Source: Holothuria scabra (lineage: Eukaryota; Echinodermata; Holothuroidea; Aspidochirotida; Holothuriidae). From it: a DNA stretch of 64,000 nt. The stretch lies in the NCBI GenBank assembly GCA_037179385.1, contig CM074195.1, positions 9,935,787 through 9,999,786 on the forward strand, given 5' to 3'. The notes under the pieces are model-generated. The model did not search any database, was not told the DNA's origin, and saw only the letters and a program-made list of their open reading frames with translations. Shown here one piece after another: positions 11,370 through 22,280 of the stretch (its first letter is position 1; each line of letters begins with the position of its first letter). The translations under genes and the position numbers were made by a program.

Positions 11370-11720
11370 CTTTTTTCAATAGCCAGGGTTTTCATCAAGG
11401 GGAGGTACAGTGGTGATACGTCTCCCTTTTCAGAAGAAGGTGGGTAATTCCCCTCCCCCAATCCCACCTTCATTTCCATAAAAATAAATAAAAAGTCAGT
11501 GTCTTGGTTTCTAAGAAGAAGACACGTTTGAAGCAATGTTTGAAGTAGCACAAGTAGCCTTCAAAAGGCTTCAGATTACACCTTATAGGGGCGTTGAAGG
11601 AACCATTTGTCCCCCTGAAACAACCTGTAACTTTCACTAAGGGCAGTATCAATTTAAACTTGAGGTTTAGCAGTAATAAATTCCCTCCCCCCCCCCTTTC
11701 TTGAGTTTCTGGCAAAATTC
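11370..11720 (-). repeat. About 300-bp repeat family, intron 2 copy
   Basis: Longest copy of the family, reversed. Contains ACCTTATAGGGGCGTTGAAG, CACTAAGGGCAGTATCAATT and TTTCTGGCAAAATTCCTGG. A C10 run lies at about 11687-11697. It ends about 65 bases before MIIP exon 3, so it occupies part of the intron's 3' end. Confidence 0.6.
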
Positions 11721-11785
11721 CTGGTAGCAATTTAATGATTAGATTTATGTTATTATTTTTTTTGTCTTTTTATTTTCTCTTACAG

Positions 11786-12006
11786 ACCCCAAACAGAGTT
11801 GCTTTTGTCAAAAGACTTAATGAGATGTCTGGTATAAAGAGAAATATTTCATCTAAAGATAGGTCTCTACTTGGCTACGACTGGATTGCCGGAGTGTTAG
11901 AGTCTGATTCGAATTATGCAGCACAGTCTGATGAATTCTTTGAAGAGATTCGAGCATTTCGCAGAGCCAACAGGGATGAGTGCATCCATGATTCTGTTTC
12001 AGAATT
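11786..12006 (+). CDS. MIIP: MIIP homologue, coding exon 3 (LGYDWIAG core)
   Basis: Residues 225-297 plus a split codon. The acceptor is TTTTCTCTTACAG and the donor GAATT|GTAAGA (phase 0 in, phase 2 out). It holds the most recognisable family signature: TPNRVAFVKR, then LLGYDWIAGVLES, then FFEEIRAFRRANRDECIH. Mammalian MIIP has LGYDWIAG, a phenylalanine-rich helix with EFR, and a conserved NKEECI segment in the same order. This exon is the main reason for the MIIP call. Confidence 0.92.
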
Positions 12007-13053
12007 GTAAGAGAAACTTTCGTGAAATTATTCTGGAGAGCATTCCATTTCAGGTGTTAATTTAAAGAAATAAACTGCATTTGGCTGACAATTGGTAGTA
12101 AATATACTGTGAGACTCCAAATTTGGCATAATAATGAAAAGAGGCAAAGTGGACTGAGTCAGTTAGTTTGCCAAATTTGGAATCAAGTCAGACAAATAGT
12201 GGGACAAATAGCCAATCTAATATGGTTTATTCCTATTCTACCACAGGAACTATGTAGCAAAACCTTACTTTTACCTGTTTGGGAAATACTGACAGTGTGT
12301 CAGAGAACAACTGGTCACTGTTTAACCAATCAGAATACAGGATTCTCAGTAACCAGTAACTACAGGTGTAAAATATGAGTTTGGGTTGTTATCAGGTTTG
12401 AAGTTAAGTTTTGTTAGCAGCAAGGATTCAAAAGTTGAAAAGAATATGTTTTCCTGTAAGATAGTGTGGAATTCTGGAATGTTGTGTCTTGGTCTTTGTG
12501 ATTGTATAAATTACTATTTACAGAAGGCTGTTTCCACAAGCTCCGTGAAGCTTTTCTGAGTGTTTTCCAGAATTTTTCCCTACAATTAATCCTAGCTGTA
12601 TGCATTTGTGATTGTATGAATTCAAAAGAAATTGATTTGAATAAATGTCAAAAATGGTCAAATTGGAACTGAAGTCACTGGTATTTATAAATTTAAATAT
12701 CCAGTGTATCAAGCTTCCATATTATTTGTTTAAAGGTTTTGGGGTAAAATTTTGTTGGTAAAATTTTTGGTAAAAAAAACCCATTTCACTCAGTATTGAC
12801 TAGTACAGATTATGTGCAATATTACTAACAAAAGAAAACCAAAACAAGTAGGTGTACTGGCAGATGTTATTTCTGTCATTTATGGTCTTAAATGATCCTA
12901 ATTCCTGTTTGTACCATTTTGATATGATTTCATATGTTATGTTTTCCTTTATAGTATTTCTCCTTTTCATAAATTAGAAAATTATTGCTGCATATATAAC
13001 CTGAATTAAAAAGATATTAAGAGCGTTAGATTTTGCCTTTCCTTTCTTTACAG

Positions 13054-13133
13054 ATCATTACCAATGTCATCATCATCATTACCTCCACCAACAGAGAATA
13101 AAAGTCCAGAAAATACCACACTGACTCATAAAT
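13054..13133 (+). CDS. MIIP: MIIP homologue, coding exon 4 (Ser/Pro linker)
   Basis: A short 80-base exon (phase 2 in, phase 1 out) between TTCTTTACAG and AAAT|GTAAGA. It encodes a linker, LSLPMSSSSLPPPTENK and onward, at residues 298-324. The TCATCATCATCA run gives four serines. Nothing catalytic is visible. Its position matches the variable linker between the EECI segment and the RLFxVP segment of mammalian MIIP. It was found from the codon phases on both sides, since it is too short to stand out as an ORF. Confidence 0.82.
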
Positions 13134-13714
13134 GTAAGACTCTTTCATTGTCAACTGTTTCAGCTTTCTTTTAATCCCCATCAAGGTGTTTGTATGCATG
13201 AAAGCTTGGGATCTTCTGAAATTACGGTGGAGAGGATGTAGTGATTACTCCCATCATTTTCAAAATGTTTGCCAAAATATGCAAGTCAGTTTCTAGAAAG
13301 CATAGCCAAGTTTTGATCTATATAAAGATGAAACTGGCAGTCAGATCATGGTGAGAAATTGCTGGGGTCCCTTCAGCCTTAATATTAACAATAATTTGAT
13401 GACCAATACCACAGATAATTGCAAATGATCCAAAACTTCATAATTATGGCCAGGGTTTCAATTGAATACAACTGTTTGTAGTACAGTTGGATAAAAGTAA
13501 TGAGAGAGTGGACCATAAAGAACAGCCAGCAAATTTTATGATCACCTGTGTGTAGCATTGAGGCTGCAGAAGAAAATTTTAGCTTTGATGTGTCAAGGAA
13601 TTGTTTTTTTAAGTTACAAAGAAAGGTTAACACTGCAAATGCCAGACTGTGATCTGTTCTTTGTATTTTCCGTGGCAGTTGTATAAAGTTAGTTAGATGA
13701 GTATTTATGGCTCA

Positions 13715-13830
13715 GTTTCTCACCTATTGGTTTAAGTGGAGCCATGCCCTTTTTTCCAGTTGTGGCTCACTGGCTTGTTTTCCCTACTCCATTCCTTTTG
13801 CTGAGAACCAAGCACAGTGTTCCAAGCATA
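13715..13830 (-). mobile_element. SINE fragment
   Basis: Partial reverse copy: ATTGGTTTAAGTGGAGCCA, CTTTTTTCCAGTTGTGGCTC, TTTTCCCTACTCCATTCC, GAGAACCAAGCACAGTG. The tRNA head is missing. It lies in MIIP intron 4. Confidence 0.68.
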
Positions 13831-14447
13831 CACTTGAAATTCCAATGCTTGGAACACTTTTGGTGTGAAAACTCCTTAAGAGTGGGGTTGTTGCGGCTGC
13901 CATGTCATCAGTAGTGGTTCAGGCTGTGGGTGTTAGATTTTTCAGGTGTGCTACAAATCACATTCCTTGGGAAATTAGGGATAGAGAGTAGGTGTGCTGT
14001 TTTATTTAACTTTGATACATTAACCAGACTTCCAGTCTTCATCAAGGTATGCAAAAAATCACATATCTCACAGTGATTTGAAGAGAATGATGCTGTGCGA
14101 TAGCACTCTCATGCCTCAAAAGTGAAGGCTTGGTGGTGTGGAAATTGAAAACTTGTAATCTTTGGATGGGTTGGAGATGCATATGAGAGTATATTGAGTA
14201 GGAGCTGAGTAAAACTGAAAATAGTTGTATATTCGACCACTGGTTAATATCAGGAAATTGTGGAAACATGCAGAATTATGGTAGACTACTGTACCAAATA
14301 CTCGTATATATGCATCTCATTTTTGTGAGCTTGGTTTTTCAGGAAGGTCACTATTTTTTTAAAACAGTTTTCTAAAGTTTTATTTTCCACTGCTTCTAAA
14401 TTGGAAAAATCCCCAACAGCCAATGAGTTCTCTTGATCTGTAGGACT

Positions 14448-14690
14448 TTAAAGGGCAAGTTTAAGCAAAATTAATTTTCCACATGTGAAAGAGGAACCAA
14501 ATCTACACAGTATGGTGAAACTTTCATTCAAATCAGACATGTATTTCTTGAGGTCACCATAGTGAAACCACATGAACAGAAAGAAGTTGGGAAGCTGGGA
14601 GGCTCCTTCCTGATAAATTTTGCCATCTGGAGAGAAATTTTGGCAATAAAAGAGGAAAATTTCCCTTTTCTTTACATGAAAAAATATAAT
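14448..14690 (+). repeat. TTAA-start repeat, relative of 21965-22280
   Basis: Begins TTTAAAGGGCAAG and shares several 15-20 base words with the block at 21965-22280. The right border is unclear; a TTTCCCTTTTCTTTA near 14665 may be the partner end. It lies in MIIP intron 4. Confidence 0.5.
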
Positions 14691-14889
14691 CATATATAAT
14701 CATATTCTTGTAAATTTTGAGCCCTCCTATATTTAACTGTATCTGAGCCTACCTTAACAGTACTTACATTTGAAGGGGTCACTTTCAACTTAGAAGTCAT
14801 AGAAATATGTGCTCAAAGTAACTGATGCTGCTCTTTTGAAACGTCTGTCTTTAGATAAAACTCCTTTGATCATTTATTTGTTTTGACAG

Positions 14890-15025
14890 GCATTCATAAT
14901 TACACCATAGATGATCGGCTATTTTCCGTTCCCCTACATGAAGCTCCTGATGGTGAGAGTATGTGTGCCATCTGTAAAAGCAGAAGAAAACCGTCAGCTA
15001 TGAGGAACTCGCCATCCTACATCAG
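14890..15025 (+). CDS. MIIP: MIIP homologue, coding exon 5 (CxxC segment)
   Basis: Residues 325-369. The acceptor is TTTTGACAG and the donor ATCAG|GTTTGT (phase 1 in, phase 2 out). The sequence CIHNYTIDDRLFSVPLHE followed by CAIC (Cys350 and Cys353) matches mammalian MIIP, where YRxNRRLFxVPV is followed by a CxxC pair. With Cys325 only three cysteines are near, so I would call this a conserved Cys pair rather than a proven zinc site. Confidence 0.9.
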
Positions 15026-15055
15026 GTTTGTGTATTAAAGTAGTTCTGTAGCTTG

Positions 15056-15334
15056 TTAAAGGGATTCCACCAGAAACTCAAAAAAGGGGGGAAATGATTA
15101 TTTCTGTCATAGCTCAAGTCCAAATTGACATTGCCCTTGGCCAAAATTACAAGTGATCAACAAGTAACAGCTTGCTTTAAGGCCCCTGAAAGGTGCGGTC
15201 TGAAGGTTTCTGGAGGCTATTTATTTAAGTTTGAACTTTGCTTCAAGGTATCTTCTCGGGGAATAAGAATCCAAAATACTGACATTTTTGTATTTTTTTT
15301 ACAAAAAAGGGTGTAGAACAATTCCCCCTTTACG
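15056..15334 (+). repeat. About 300-bp interspersed repeat family, copy in intron 5
   Basis: Starts TTAAAGGGATTCCACCAG. Its core reads CCAAATTGACATTGCCCTTG, then TTTAAGGCCCCTGAAAGGTG, then a TTTGCTTCAAG stretch and a T-rich end with AATTCCCCCTTTA. Relatives occur at about 5756-6020 (+), 8230-8420 (-) and 11370-11720 (-), so four copies sit within 10 kb in or next to the MIIP gene. Possible frames inside are accidental. Confidence 0.6.
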
Positions 15335-16980
15335 ACCAAAAACAATGAAATTGTCACAAGGTAGTATCATCTTGTTTGTTTCAAATTGAAAAGGATAATT
15401 TATAAAAGAAATATGTCAGAATATACCCAATTAAGAAAATGAGTACTTCGCATTGCCTTAACGTTTTTCATAATTGTATTTTTGAGCGTTTTTGAACTCA
15501 AAAGGCAAGCCTACTTACTCTGTCAATCAGGGCTCTTGTTTACAATATTCTCTTGCACATGTATCCAAAATTACAGAATGACATTAATCTTGTGAAATTT
15601 GCTTGCCCTAGTGTACAATATGTCATGGCATTTTTATTGACAAGCTATGTGCCTTCTTACCTACTTAGCCTTGTGTTGACATCAGAGCATTCTACCATAG
15701 CTTTCAGTCTGAAACTTTGTAGGTTGTACAAGCCCCATTTTGAGGCAAACTAACGTAAGATGCTATGGTATGTGTTATTTGGACACTCTTTGTCAATATT
15801 TACGGTGCCATTGCAGTCATATCTTAGCACTTTACACATAGTGGCAAAGTGTTCATTTGCTTAATAGTTCCACGTTAAACCATTAAATAGACCTCTTTTA
15901 GTTTTTGTCTTCTTTTCGGTATACTTGAGGTAGCGTGCTCTCTCAAGTAGAAGACACAACATGTATAGTAAATCGTTAGTATCATATCCATATTTATCAT
16001 ATCATGCAGGTATCAGTTTAAGCAGAGACTTCCCGCAGAAGTTCACAGAACGTAGAGGCATGGTTTGACTGATGACTGAGACCTTCTACATAAATCTAAT
16101 CGTGCAGTGTTGCCGTGCCCGTACTGTGTGAACCGGTACTGCAGCATGCATGCAAGATCATAAGTATTGTATATACTGTTTCAAACAGGGATCAGTGGGT
16201 GCACCATTGAAAATTTCAACTTAAGAAAACAAAGTACAACCAACATTCAAACTTAAACGTAATGTTCGGGTGATCTCTTTATTCTTAATCTCAGTCTCAG
16301 CTAAATTAATTAGTTACCAAAAGGAATTAAGGTGCAAGGCGATGTACACCAGAGGCATAGCTCAGAGGTATAACAAAGGAATGTTTGATTGCACTAGGAA
16401 ATGGTGAAAAGTTTTAAATGCATAGATAAGGTAGCAAAAATATTGGATCAGATCAGATATCTTTCCAAGTTGGGGAAAAAACATCAGACATTAGATTGGC
16501 AACCCAACACCACATTGGTTGAGCCTTACAATTCATGTTCGCCTTACTGTAAAGCCTGTGTACATTTGTTTGAAGCCACCATTGTCATGAGGGCGACAAT
16601 TCCTTCAAAACTCTGTGAACTACATGCCTGCCAAATCCTGTGTTTTGAGGAAAACTCTAATTAGAATCAGTTACCACATGAAGCTGGAAGATTAACAAAA
16701 ATAAGGAAATAATTGTTTTGGTGGCTGATGCAAACAATCTTCCTGCTCACAAACGGGAGAAAGTGACTGATTTTAGAGGACTTTTAACTGGATTGAGGTT
16801 TGGTGACTAGACAAATCATAGCTTGAGAACTCTTCAAAGGACCTTCTGCCTTTATACCATTTTTGAAGTCAACATTTTTAAAAAACAAATTTTTGTTATT
16901 GTTGTTAACATTGATTGCTGAGTCTTGCCTCCTGTCAAAGTAAATTTTTTTTCATTTCTCATGTTTTCCTTTATCTTTAG

Positions 16981-17077
16981 GGTGAGCATACCTCGATCCA
17001 CACTCGTATCCCCATATCATGTCAAGTCTCATCGTCGGAGGAGTTACGACCCAACTGACTCACTTGGACTTTCAAAG
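16981..17077 (+). CDS. MIIP: MIIP homologue, coding exon 6 (RVSIP / HRRRSYD segment)
   Basis: Residues 370-402. The exon begins directly after TTTATCTTTAG and ends TCAAAG|GTAACT (phase 2 in, phase 0 out). RVSIPRSTLVSPY, then HRRRSYDPTDSLGLSK, aligns with the mammalian RVSIPLS and HRRKSFDASDTLALPR segments. The RRRSY core is the likely phosphorylation or binding element. An open frame continues about 100 bases past the donor, but conservation stops at the splice site. Confidence 0.92.
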
Positions 17078-18094
17078 GTAACTGACATCTCCCACTACCC
17101 GCAACATTTTAGACTTTACTACCCCAGAAAGAACTCAGAAAAAATACCCATGGTCAACAACAGGAAAAGGAACGACAAAAGATGGAGACGCATATAAACA
17201 CAGGATTTTTATGAACTGTGGAAAATGGGAAATGTCTGGAATTTTGTCTTGGTCTTGAAGTACTGGAATTTGTTGGTTCTTGGCCTGGAAAAATTGTCTT
17301 GGAATTTGAAACCTCATACTCCGGGTCGTTGTCATCATGTTTAGCATGTGCCCATGCTGGGGTAAACTTGTGAAAATAAATGCCATTTCGTACAAAATTT
17401 GTATTCATTATTTTTCAGTTCTGTATATTTCCATTTTGGGTAAAAATGTGAAATTTCAGTATTTGAAAATAGTGGCCTCTCTAATAGTCAGTATCACTAC
17501 TTAAAATCAATTTTACAGTTTACAGTTGTCTGCAGAGGTAGGTCATTCTTGCCATCCATACTATTCTAAGAAAACCTGTTCCGATTTTTGATCTCCAAAA
17601 TCATCACAGTATTCTGTTTTTCAGACTTTTGGTATTAAAATTATGTGAAAGTTATGAGAAAATCATCAAAGTTACAACTTGAAAATCATGATATCATTCT
17701 TTGCATACAGTAAGTAATGTCTGCATATGTTGTGGACATTTAGAAAGGAAAAGCTGAATTTCACCCCACCCCACCCCCACCCCTGAGTGCTGCCCAAACA
17801 GAATTTTCAGCAAGTCTCAGTCCCAAGTACTGTTCTATTGCAGAGTCACTTCTTAACTCCTTGCCGATTAATGTAGTTGGGGTATTAAACCACTCAGAGC
17901 CTATTGGTTAATGCTAATTCAGCAGTCTGATGACTTACCCCCTCCCCTTGGAGCCTGGAGCCTGACACAATTTTAACCTAATTCTTTAGATATTAATCTA
18001 CCTTTATCCTCCTCTCACAGATAGTTACCTTTTTGCTTACTCCCACTTACAAATCTGACACTGATCTATTTGTCATTTTTTATTTCCTCGACAG

Positions 18095-18208
18095 CATTGC
18101 ATAGCTGGGTGGCAGAGTTCCAAACCATCCATGATGCCTACAGCTGGAACCCTGGACATCATCAGCTCTTTGACTATACCTATCCATGGATCTGAAATAC
18201 GCCCTCCA
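18095..18208 (+). CDS. MIIP: MIIP homologue, coding exon 7 (HCIAGW segment)
   Basis: Residues 403-440. Phase 0 at both ends, between TTTCCTCGACAG and CCTCCA|GTGAGT. It begins HCIAGWQSSKP, the counterpart of the HCLLGWD motif that directly follows the HRRKSFD segment in vertebrates. It continues TLDIISSLTIP, resembling the mammalian LDL-S-S segment. The exact joining of exon 6 to exon 7 reproduces the vertebrate motif order. Confidence 0.9.
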
Positions 18209-18300
18209 GTGAGTCACCTTTTGACTGACAGTTTTTGGCTTAGTGTGGGTTTGTCTGTATGTGCGGACTAAGCAACATTCTTGCATTGCAGTGAGAAGTC

Positions 18301-18544
18301 ACTGCATGGTCAAGTGGTTAGAGCATCAGACTTGCAGTTGGGAGGTCGGGAGTTTGATTTCCTGGCTGGGTCATACCCAAGACTTTAAAAACAGATTCTA
18401 CTGCCATTGTGTTTGGTGCTCAGCATAAGTAATGGATTAGGGAAACAAGCCAGTGAGCCGCAACTGGAAAAAAAGGCAGTGGCCGGCTCAACTTGAGCCA
18501 ATTAGTTGAAAACTGGACCGTAAAACTCCATCTAACCTAACCTA
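18301..18544 (+). mobile_element. tRNA-derived SINE with perfect target duplication
   Basis: About 244 bp. The tRNA-like head has box A-like TGGTCAAGTGGTTAGAG and box B-like GGAGTTTGATTTCC. The body has GGTGCTCAGCATAAGTAATG and GAGCCGCAACTGGAAAAAA, and the end ACTCCATCTAACC. A perfect 12-bp target duplication CAGTGAGAAGTC flanks it (18289-18300 and 18545-18556), so insertion was fairly recent. It lies in MIIP intron 7. Confidence 0.85.
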
Positions 18545-19074
18545 CAGTGAGAAGTCTCCTTGTCGTGAAAAATAATCTGGAAAAGTCTGAAATTGTGTTT
18601 CTGTTTAAAAGCTTTGGGTCATGTTTTGTGTGTGAGTTCAAAGCAAGCATTCACACCTGTGGATTGTACACACATGCTAACTGTTCTGCTTCAAAGGCGT
18701 ATTCTGGTTGCTTTTGACTATGTTCTTTTGTGAGGAAAAAAAACCCAGATCATGTCTCCCAAACCCTGTTGTAATACCCTTTTCCCAACCCAATGTATCT
18801 CACCTGTAAAGACTGCTTATTTTGTTAAAAAAATGTTTCCACTTTTCAACAAAGCCACAGAAAGTTATGTAATATGGACACATAGTGTCATATTTTTTTT
18901 GGTTTTTCTTTAAAATTGAATGTCCTGTCTGTCCTTTAACTTTGATAATGTTCGAATGTTGGAATATCTTTTCCTGCAGTCTGATGTAGAATAAATTCGA
19001 CACCATATGTAAGGTATAGCAAAAAGTGTTGCTAAATAATCCCTGCAGCTTCATTAAAAACAAATAAATTTATT

Positions 19075-19379
19075 TTAAAGGCATATTTTCATCATCCCAA
19101 ACAGTTCCAATTCTCCCAACCTACTTACTTCTAGCCCCTCCCACATTTATCTAAAACTCATCTTTATCCAGACACAATCCTAGTTTATTGCTTCATGGCT
19201 TGTCCCAGTGGCCATACAAGTCCACAATGTGTAATCAAGACACTCTCAGTGCCCATGCTGTGTAATTTCGCTATGATGCATTATTTGAATGTGATGCCAA
19301 TCAAAGAGCTGTACCAATTGAGAGTTTTGATATATGCATACTGAAACTGTAGTTTAGGGTGACGAATGACTGCCTTTAA
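19075..19379 (-). mobile_element. TTAA-flanked MITE, family 1, reverse copy
   Basis: TTAA at 19075-19078 and 19376-19379. Reads, in reverse complement, like 5295-5564: CATCATCCCAAACAGTTCC at the left, CCAATTGAGAGTTTTGAT and AACTGTAGTTTAGGGTGACG at the right. It lies in the last MIIP intron. Confidence 0.68.
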
Positions 19380-19734
19380 TTTCAAACTAATGTGCCGTGA
19401 CAGCATCACAAATTTCCCATAATGCTCAAAATCTCAAGACAAAATTGTGTTGCTTTGAAAATTAGATATGGGATATGCTATTAAGATGAACGTTTCTGCA
19501 TAATTTGAAGTAAAATAACGATGTTGGCAACTGTGTTGGTGTAAGCTTTTTGCATAATTTTGATCTTGACCTTTCCTTTCACCTGAAATAGTTCATTGTA
19601 TGTTTTCCAAACTTTCTCTTCTGTCTACTAGTTTTAATGGGAAGTAATGCGTTTGTTTCATAAGAAAGCGTAATATTTTTTAAACGATCTTAATTGACAT
19701 AGAGTATGATAGACTGTTCACAATAAGCCACTAT

Positions 19735-19979
19735 GGTAGCCTTCTTTACAGTTAAGAGTTTTTGTAGATGGAAGTTCAATCATTTGCTTTTGAAGAATAG
19801 TTTGTTTACCCAAACTTTCAAAAATTCAAACGATGCAACTTCCCTTGTTCTTCTTTATGAATTCATGAAGGGAATCTATCAGTGGGGGTTATCAATGAGG
19901 CTGAATGGTTTGATAATGATCAGAGCTGTTTTCTTTTTATGCCATGTTGGTGAATTTTAAATGCAATATATCCCTTTAA
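19735..19979 (-). mobile_element. TTAA MITE, family 3, truncated reverse copy
   Basis: One end is preserved (AATATATCCCTTTAA, TTAA at 19976-19979). The middle shares TTTGAATTTTTGAAAG on the reverse strand with 41216-41574. The second end could not be found. It ends about 35 bases before the last MIIP exon. Confidence 0.5.
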
Positions 19980-20013
19980 TTGATAAGTATTTTCCGGTAA
20001 ATTTACTTTTCAG

Positions 20014-20166
20014 GATGACAGTCTGCCTCCAACCAGGAGAATTCCAAGAATGTCAAAGAAAACACAAGAGCTGATGAATACATCCATAGCAGTAAAATTA
20101 AATGCGCAAAAGGCGCGAAATGCTGCTGTCTCAAGGAGGTCTGCAAGTCGGAGCAGCAAAAACTAG
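20014..20166 (+). CDS. MIIP: MIIP homologue, last coding exon
   Basis: Residues 441-490 and the stop TAG at 20164-20166, after the acceptor TTTTCAG. The tail is basic (RRIPRMSKK, then SRRSASRSS) and poor in conserved motifs, as in vertebrate MIIP, whose C terminus is variable and Pro/Arg-rich. The 3' UTR begins at 20167. ATTAAA at 20249-20254 and AATAAA at 20848-20853 are possible polyadenylation signals, neither proven. Confidence 0.82.
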   Translation, partial: DDSLPPTRRIPRMSKKTQELMNTSIAVKLNAQKARNAAVSRRSASRSSKN

Positions 20167-21451
20167 CTGACATTTTCCACTGGACTACAGATGCAGTCGC
20201 TGTGGCAACATTTCATGTATAAAAAATCTGCCTTTGAGTCAAGGAAGCATTAAAGGCCAAGAGTAGTCTCCACAATATTCTATATGTGGTTTATGACTGG
20301 GTTTATGAATTCTCTCTTGTCGCTTGAGAAAAAGCATGCGCAAAGAAACGTGAAGAAATCAATGTCTGATCAGGAAGGAAGCCACTTACTGGTTTAGCTG
20401 GACAGATTGCTCAGTATATAAGTGACTGGGCAATGCACTGTTATTTATTGTACTCACTTACCCTGCTAGATTCAAACAAAAGGTCACCAAAGTCACCTAT
20501 CACACCCCTTGCTTTGCCCCAATTGTCATTAACACAGTGTTGATTATGAAAAGAATAATGTTGAGGCAAACATTTACAGGCGCAATGGGAAACTGAGCCC
20601 AAACCGCCTAAGGGTGAGGGTCCACGGGTCAAAGCTCCCGGAAGCTATGAGGTGTTAGAGTATATCTGGCTGAAAAATTAAGTCTCATGAGATGCATTTT
20701 GTTTACTTTTTTGGTTAACCCAACTCCTAAGTGACCTAATATGTTGGGGGACAAGAGGACAAACTCTGGTGGGGAAATTCCCCGTTTTGACCCCTCCCTG
20801 TAGCGCCGCCACTGCTAGAGCGACAAGTGGGTATTCTTAAACCCAGTAATAAACCAGGTATAGGCCATTGGCATAGCTAGAGGGAGGCCAGGGGCCATGC
20901 CCACAATCCCTCCTTCTAAAAAATATTTTGTAGTGGTACAAAAAGAATGACATCAAATGATGCTAATGATGCAAATGATATTAGCACCAGATCAGTCTAT
21001 ATCTTAGGGTACTTAATTATTCAAAAAATTCCCCAGACGGTGATCGGGCCCTGTAGTTGGCTACCTCTCCCCCATAAAAAGTCCTGGCTACTCCCATGAT
21101 ATAGGCTAAACTGAGACACAACATATTCAGTTCATGAAACATTTTTAGCAAACTTCATTAAATTTATGGGACAAAGTTTATGTAACAGTAAGCAACCGTC
21201 AGCAATTTTCTTCCCTTACAATGTAGCATGTGATATGTTTGCCCAACTGTGTTTAGAATGTATACACCAATAAATTCACACAAGGTACATGTGCACATAG
21301 GCATGTATACACGCGCCCACCCACGAACATATTTGCTTCCCTGCCTTGCCCGCCTGCCGCCTGTCAGCTTACCCACCCACCAACATACTCCCTCAAACAT
21401 ACACACCTGTAGATAGGACCATAAGAAACCCTTGTCTGAACAGTTATTACA

Positions 21452-21590
21452 TAATAGGTAATTTTTTTTTGACATTATCGGCTCAAAGATTTTTTAACAT
21501 GATCGGTAATTTTCTTGTTTACATTATCGGTTTTTTTTTTTTTACATAATCGGTTGCTTTTACATTATCTGCTAATTTTTACAATAACAG
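21452..21590 (+). repeat. ACATTATCGG tandem tract
   Basis: Five or six degenerate units of about 25-30 bp with the core ACATTATCGG (also ACATGATCGG, ACATAATCGG, ACATTATCTG) separated by T runs, one of 13 T. Located between the two genes. Confidence 0.7.
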
Positions 21591-21964
21591 TTGTAACAGC
21601 ATGTCATGTGAACTGAGAGGGCACCAAGGTCAAACAAGTGATTTTATACTGACCATACTGTAATCTCAAAGGTAGGGCACGAAGGCCAAATATCCTTGAT
21701 TGCCATTAAATTTCATATGGCAACAATGACCATTGCAAACAATAAGAACGCCATGGCCTTTGTGGCCTCCCATCAACTCCAGCCCTGAAATGAGATGTCA
21801 GGTGATTTAAATGTATTTAATTGCATGATTGGGATAGGGGTGCTTGCATTTCTACTGGTCATCTGGGCCAGGAAGGTGCTATTGGTCTCTACGGCCGGTT
21901 GATGTGCCACCCGCTATAGCCAGATCGTCTCAAACTTTCAGTATACGTTGCATATCCCTAAACA

Positions 21965-22280
21965 GGAAGGTTAAGCAAAATTTCCTTTTTCTGTGTGAAA
22001 GAGAAACAAAATCTGCATGATTTGGTGAATTTTCCTTTTAAATTAGATGGACATGTATTTCTTGAGATATTGCCAGTTGAAGCTACTAGATTTGTGTTTC
22101 AAAGTGAGCCTGAGGGGGACAGAGAATATCACTTCCTCATATTAACAAAGAAAGCTTTGTTTCTGTTTATTTTTGAAGTCTGTTTTGTTGACTTGGAAGT
22201 TGATAGGGATGGGAATTCACAATGGGGAATGTAAAAAGTTTTCATTCCACCTATGCAATGGCATTTTGACAACATGGAAT
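21965..22280 (+). repeat. Interspersed repeat related to 14448-14690
   Basis: GGTTAAGCAAAATTTCC, GTGAAAGAGAAACAAAATCT and GGACATGTATTTCTTGAG recur in similar form at 14448-14690 (TTTAAGCAAAATTAATTTTCC, GTGAAAGAGGAACCAAATCT, GACATGTATTTCTTGAG). The 14448 copy starts at TTTAAAGGGC (TTAA at 14448). Open frames on these copies are accidental. Confidence 0.55.

Larger units (their letters stand above)
9181..11785 (+). other. MIIP intron 2
   Basis: Holds the TTAA MITE 10344-10606, an abutting possible family 1 end, and the 300-bp repeat 11370-11720. A 100-codon open frame at 10045-10347 has no recognised similarity and no support as an exon. Confidence 0.6.
12007..16980 (+). other. MIIP introns 3 to 5
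   Basis: Covers the introns around exons 4 and 5 (13054-13133, 14890-15025). Contains a SINE fragment, the 14448 repeat and the 15056 repeat. The remaining parts (12007-13053, 15335-16980) are AT-rich with nothing I recognise. Confidence 0.55.
17078..20013 (+). other. MIIP introns 6 and 7
   Basis: Split by exon 7 (18095-18208). Intron 6 is unique-looking with a CCACCCCACCC stretch at 17763-17782. Intron 7 carries the full SINE and two TTAA MITEs. Confidence 0.55.

Noticed and set aside
16401..16664. 87-codon + strand frame in MIIP intron 5
   Set aside because: No splice sites in the right phase and no family resemblance; exon 5 joins exon 6 perfectly without it.
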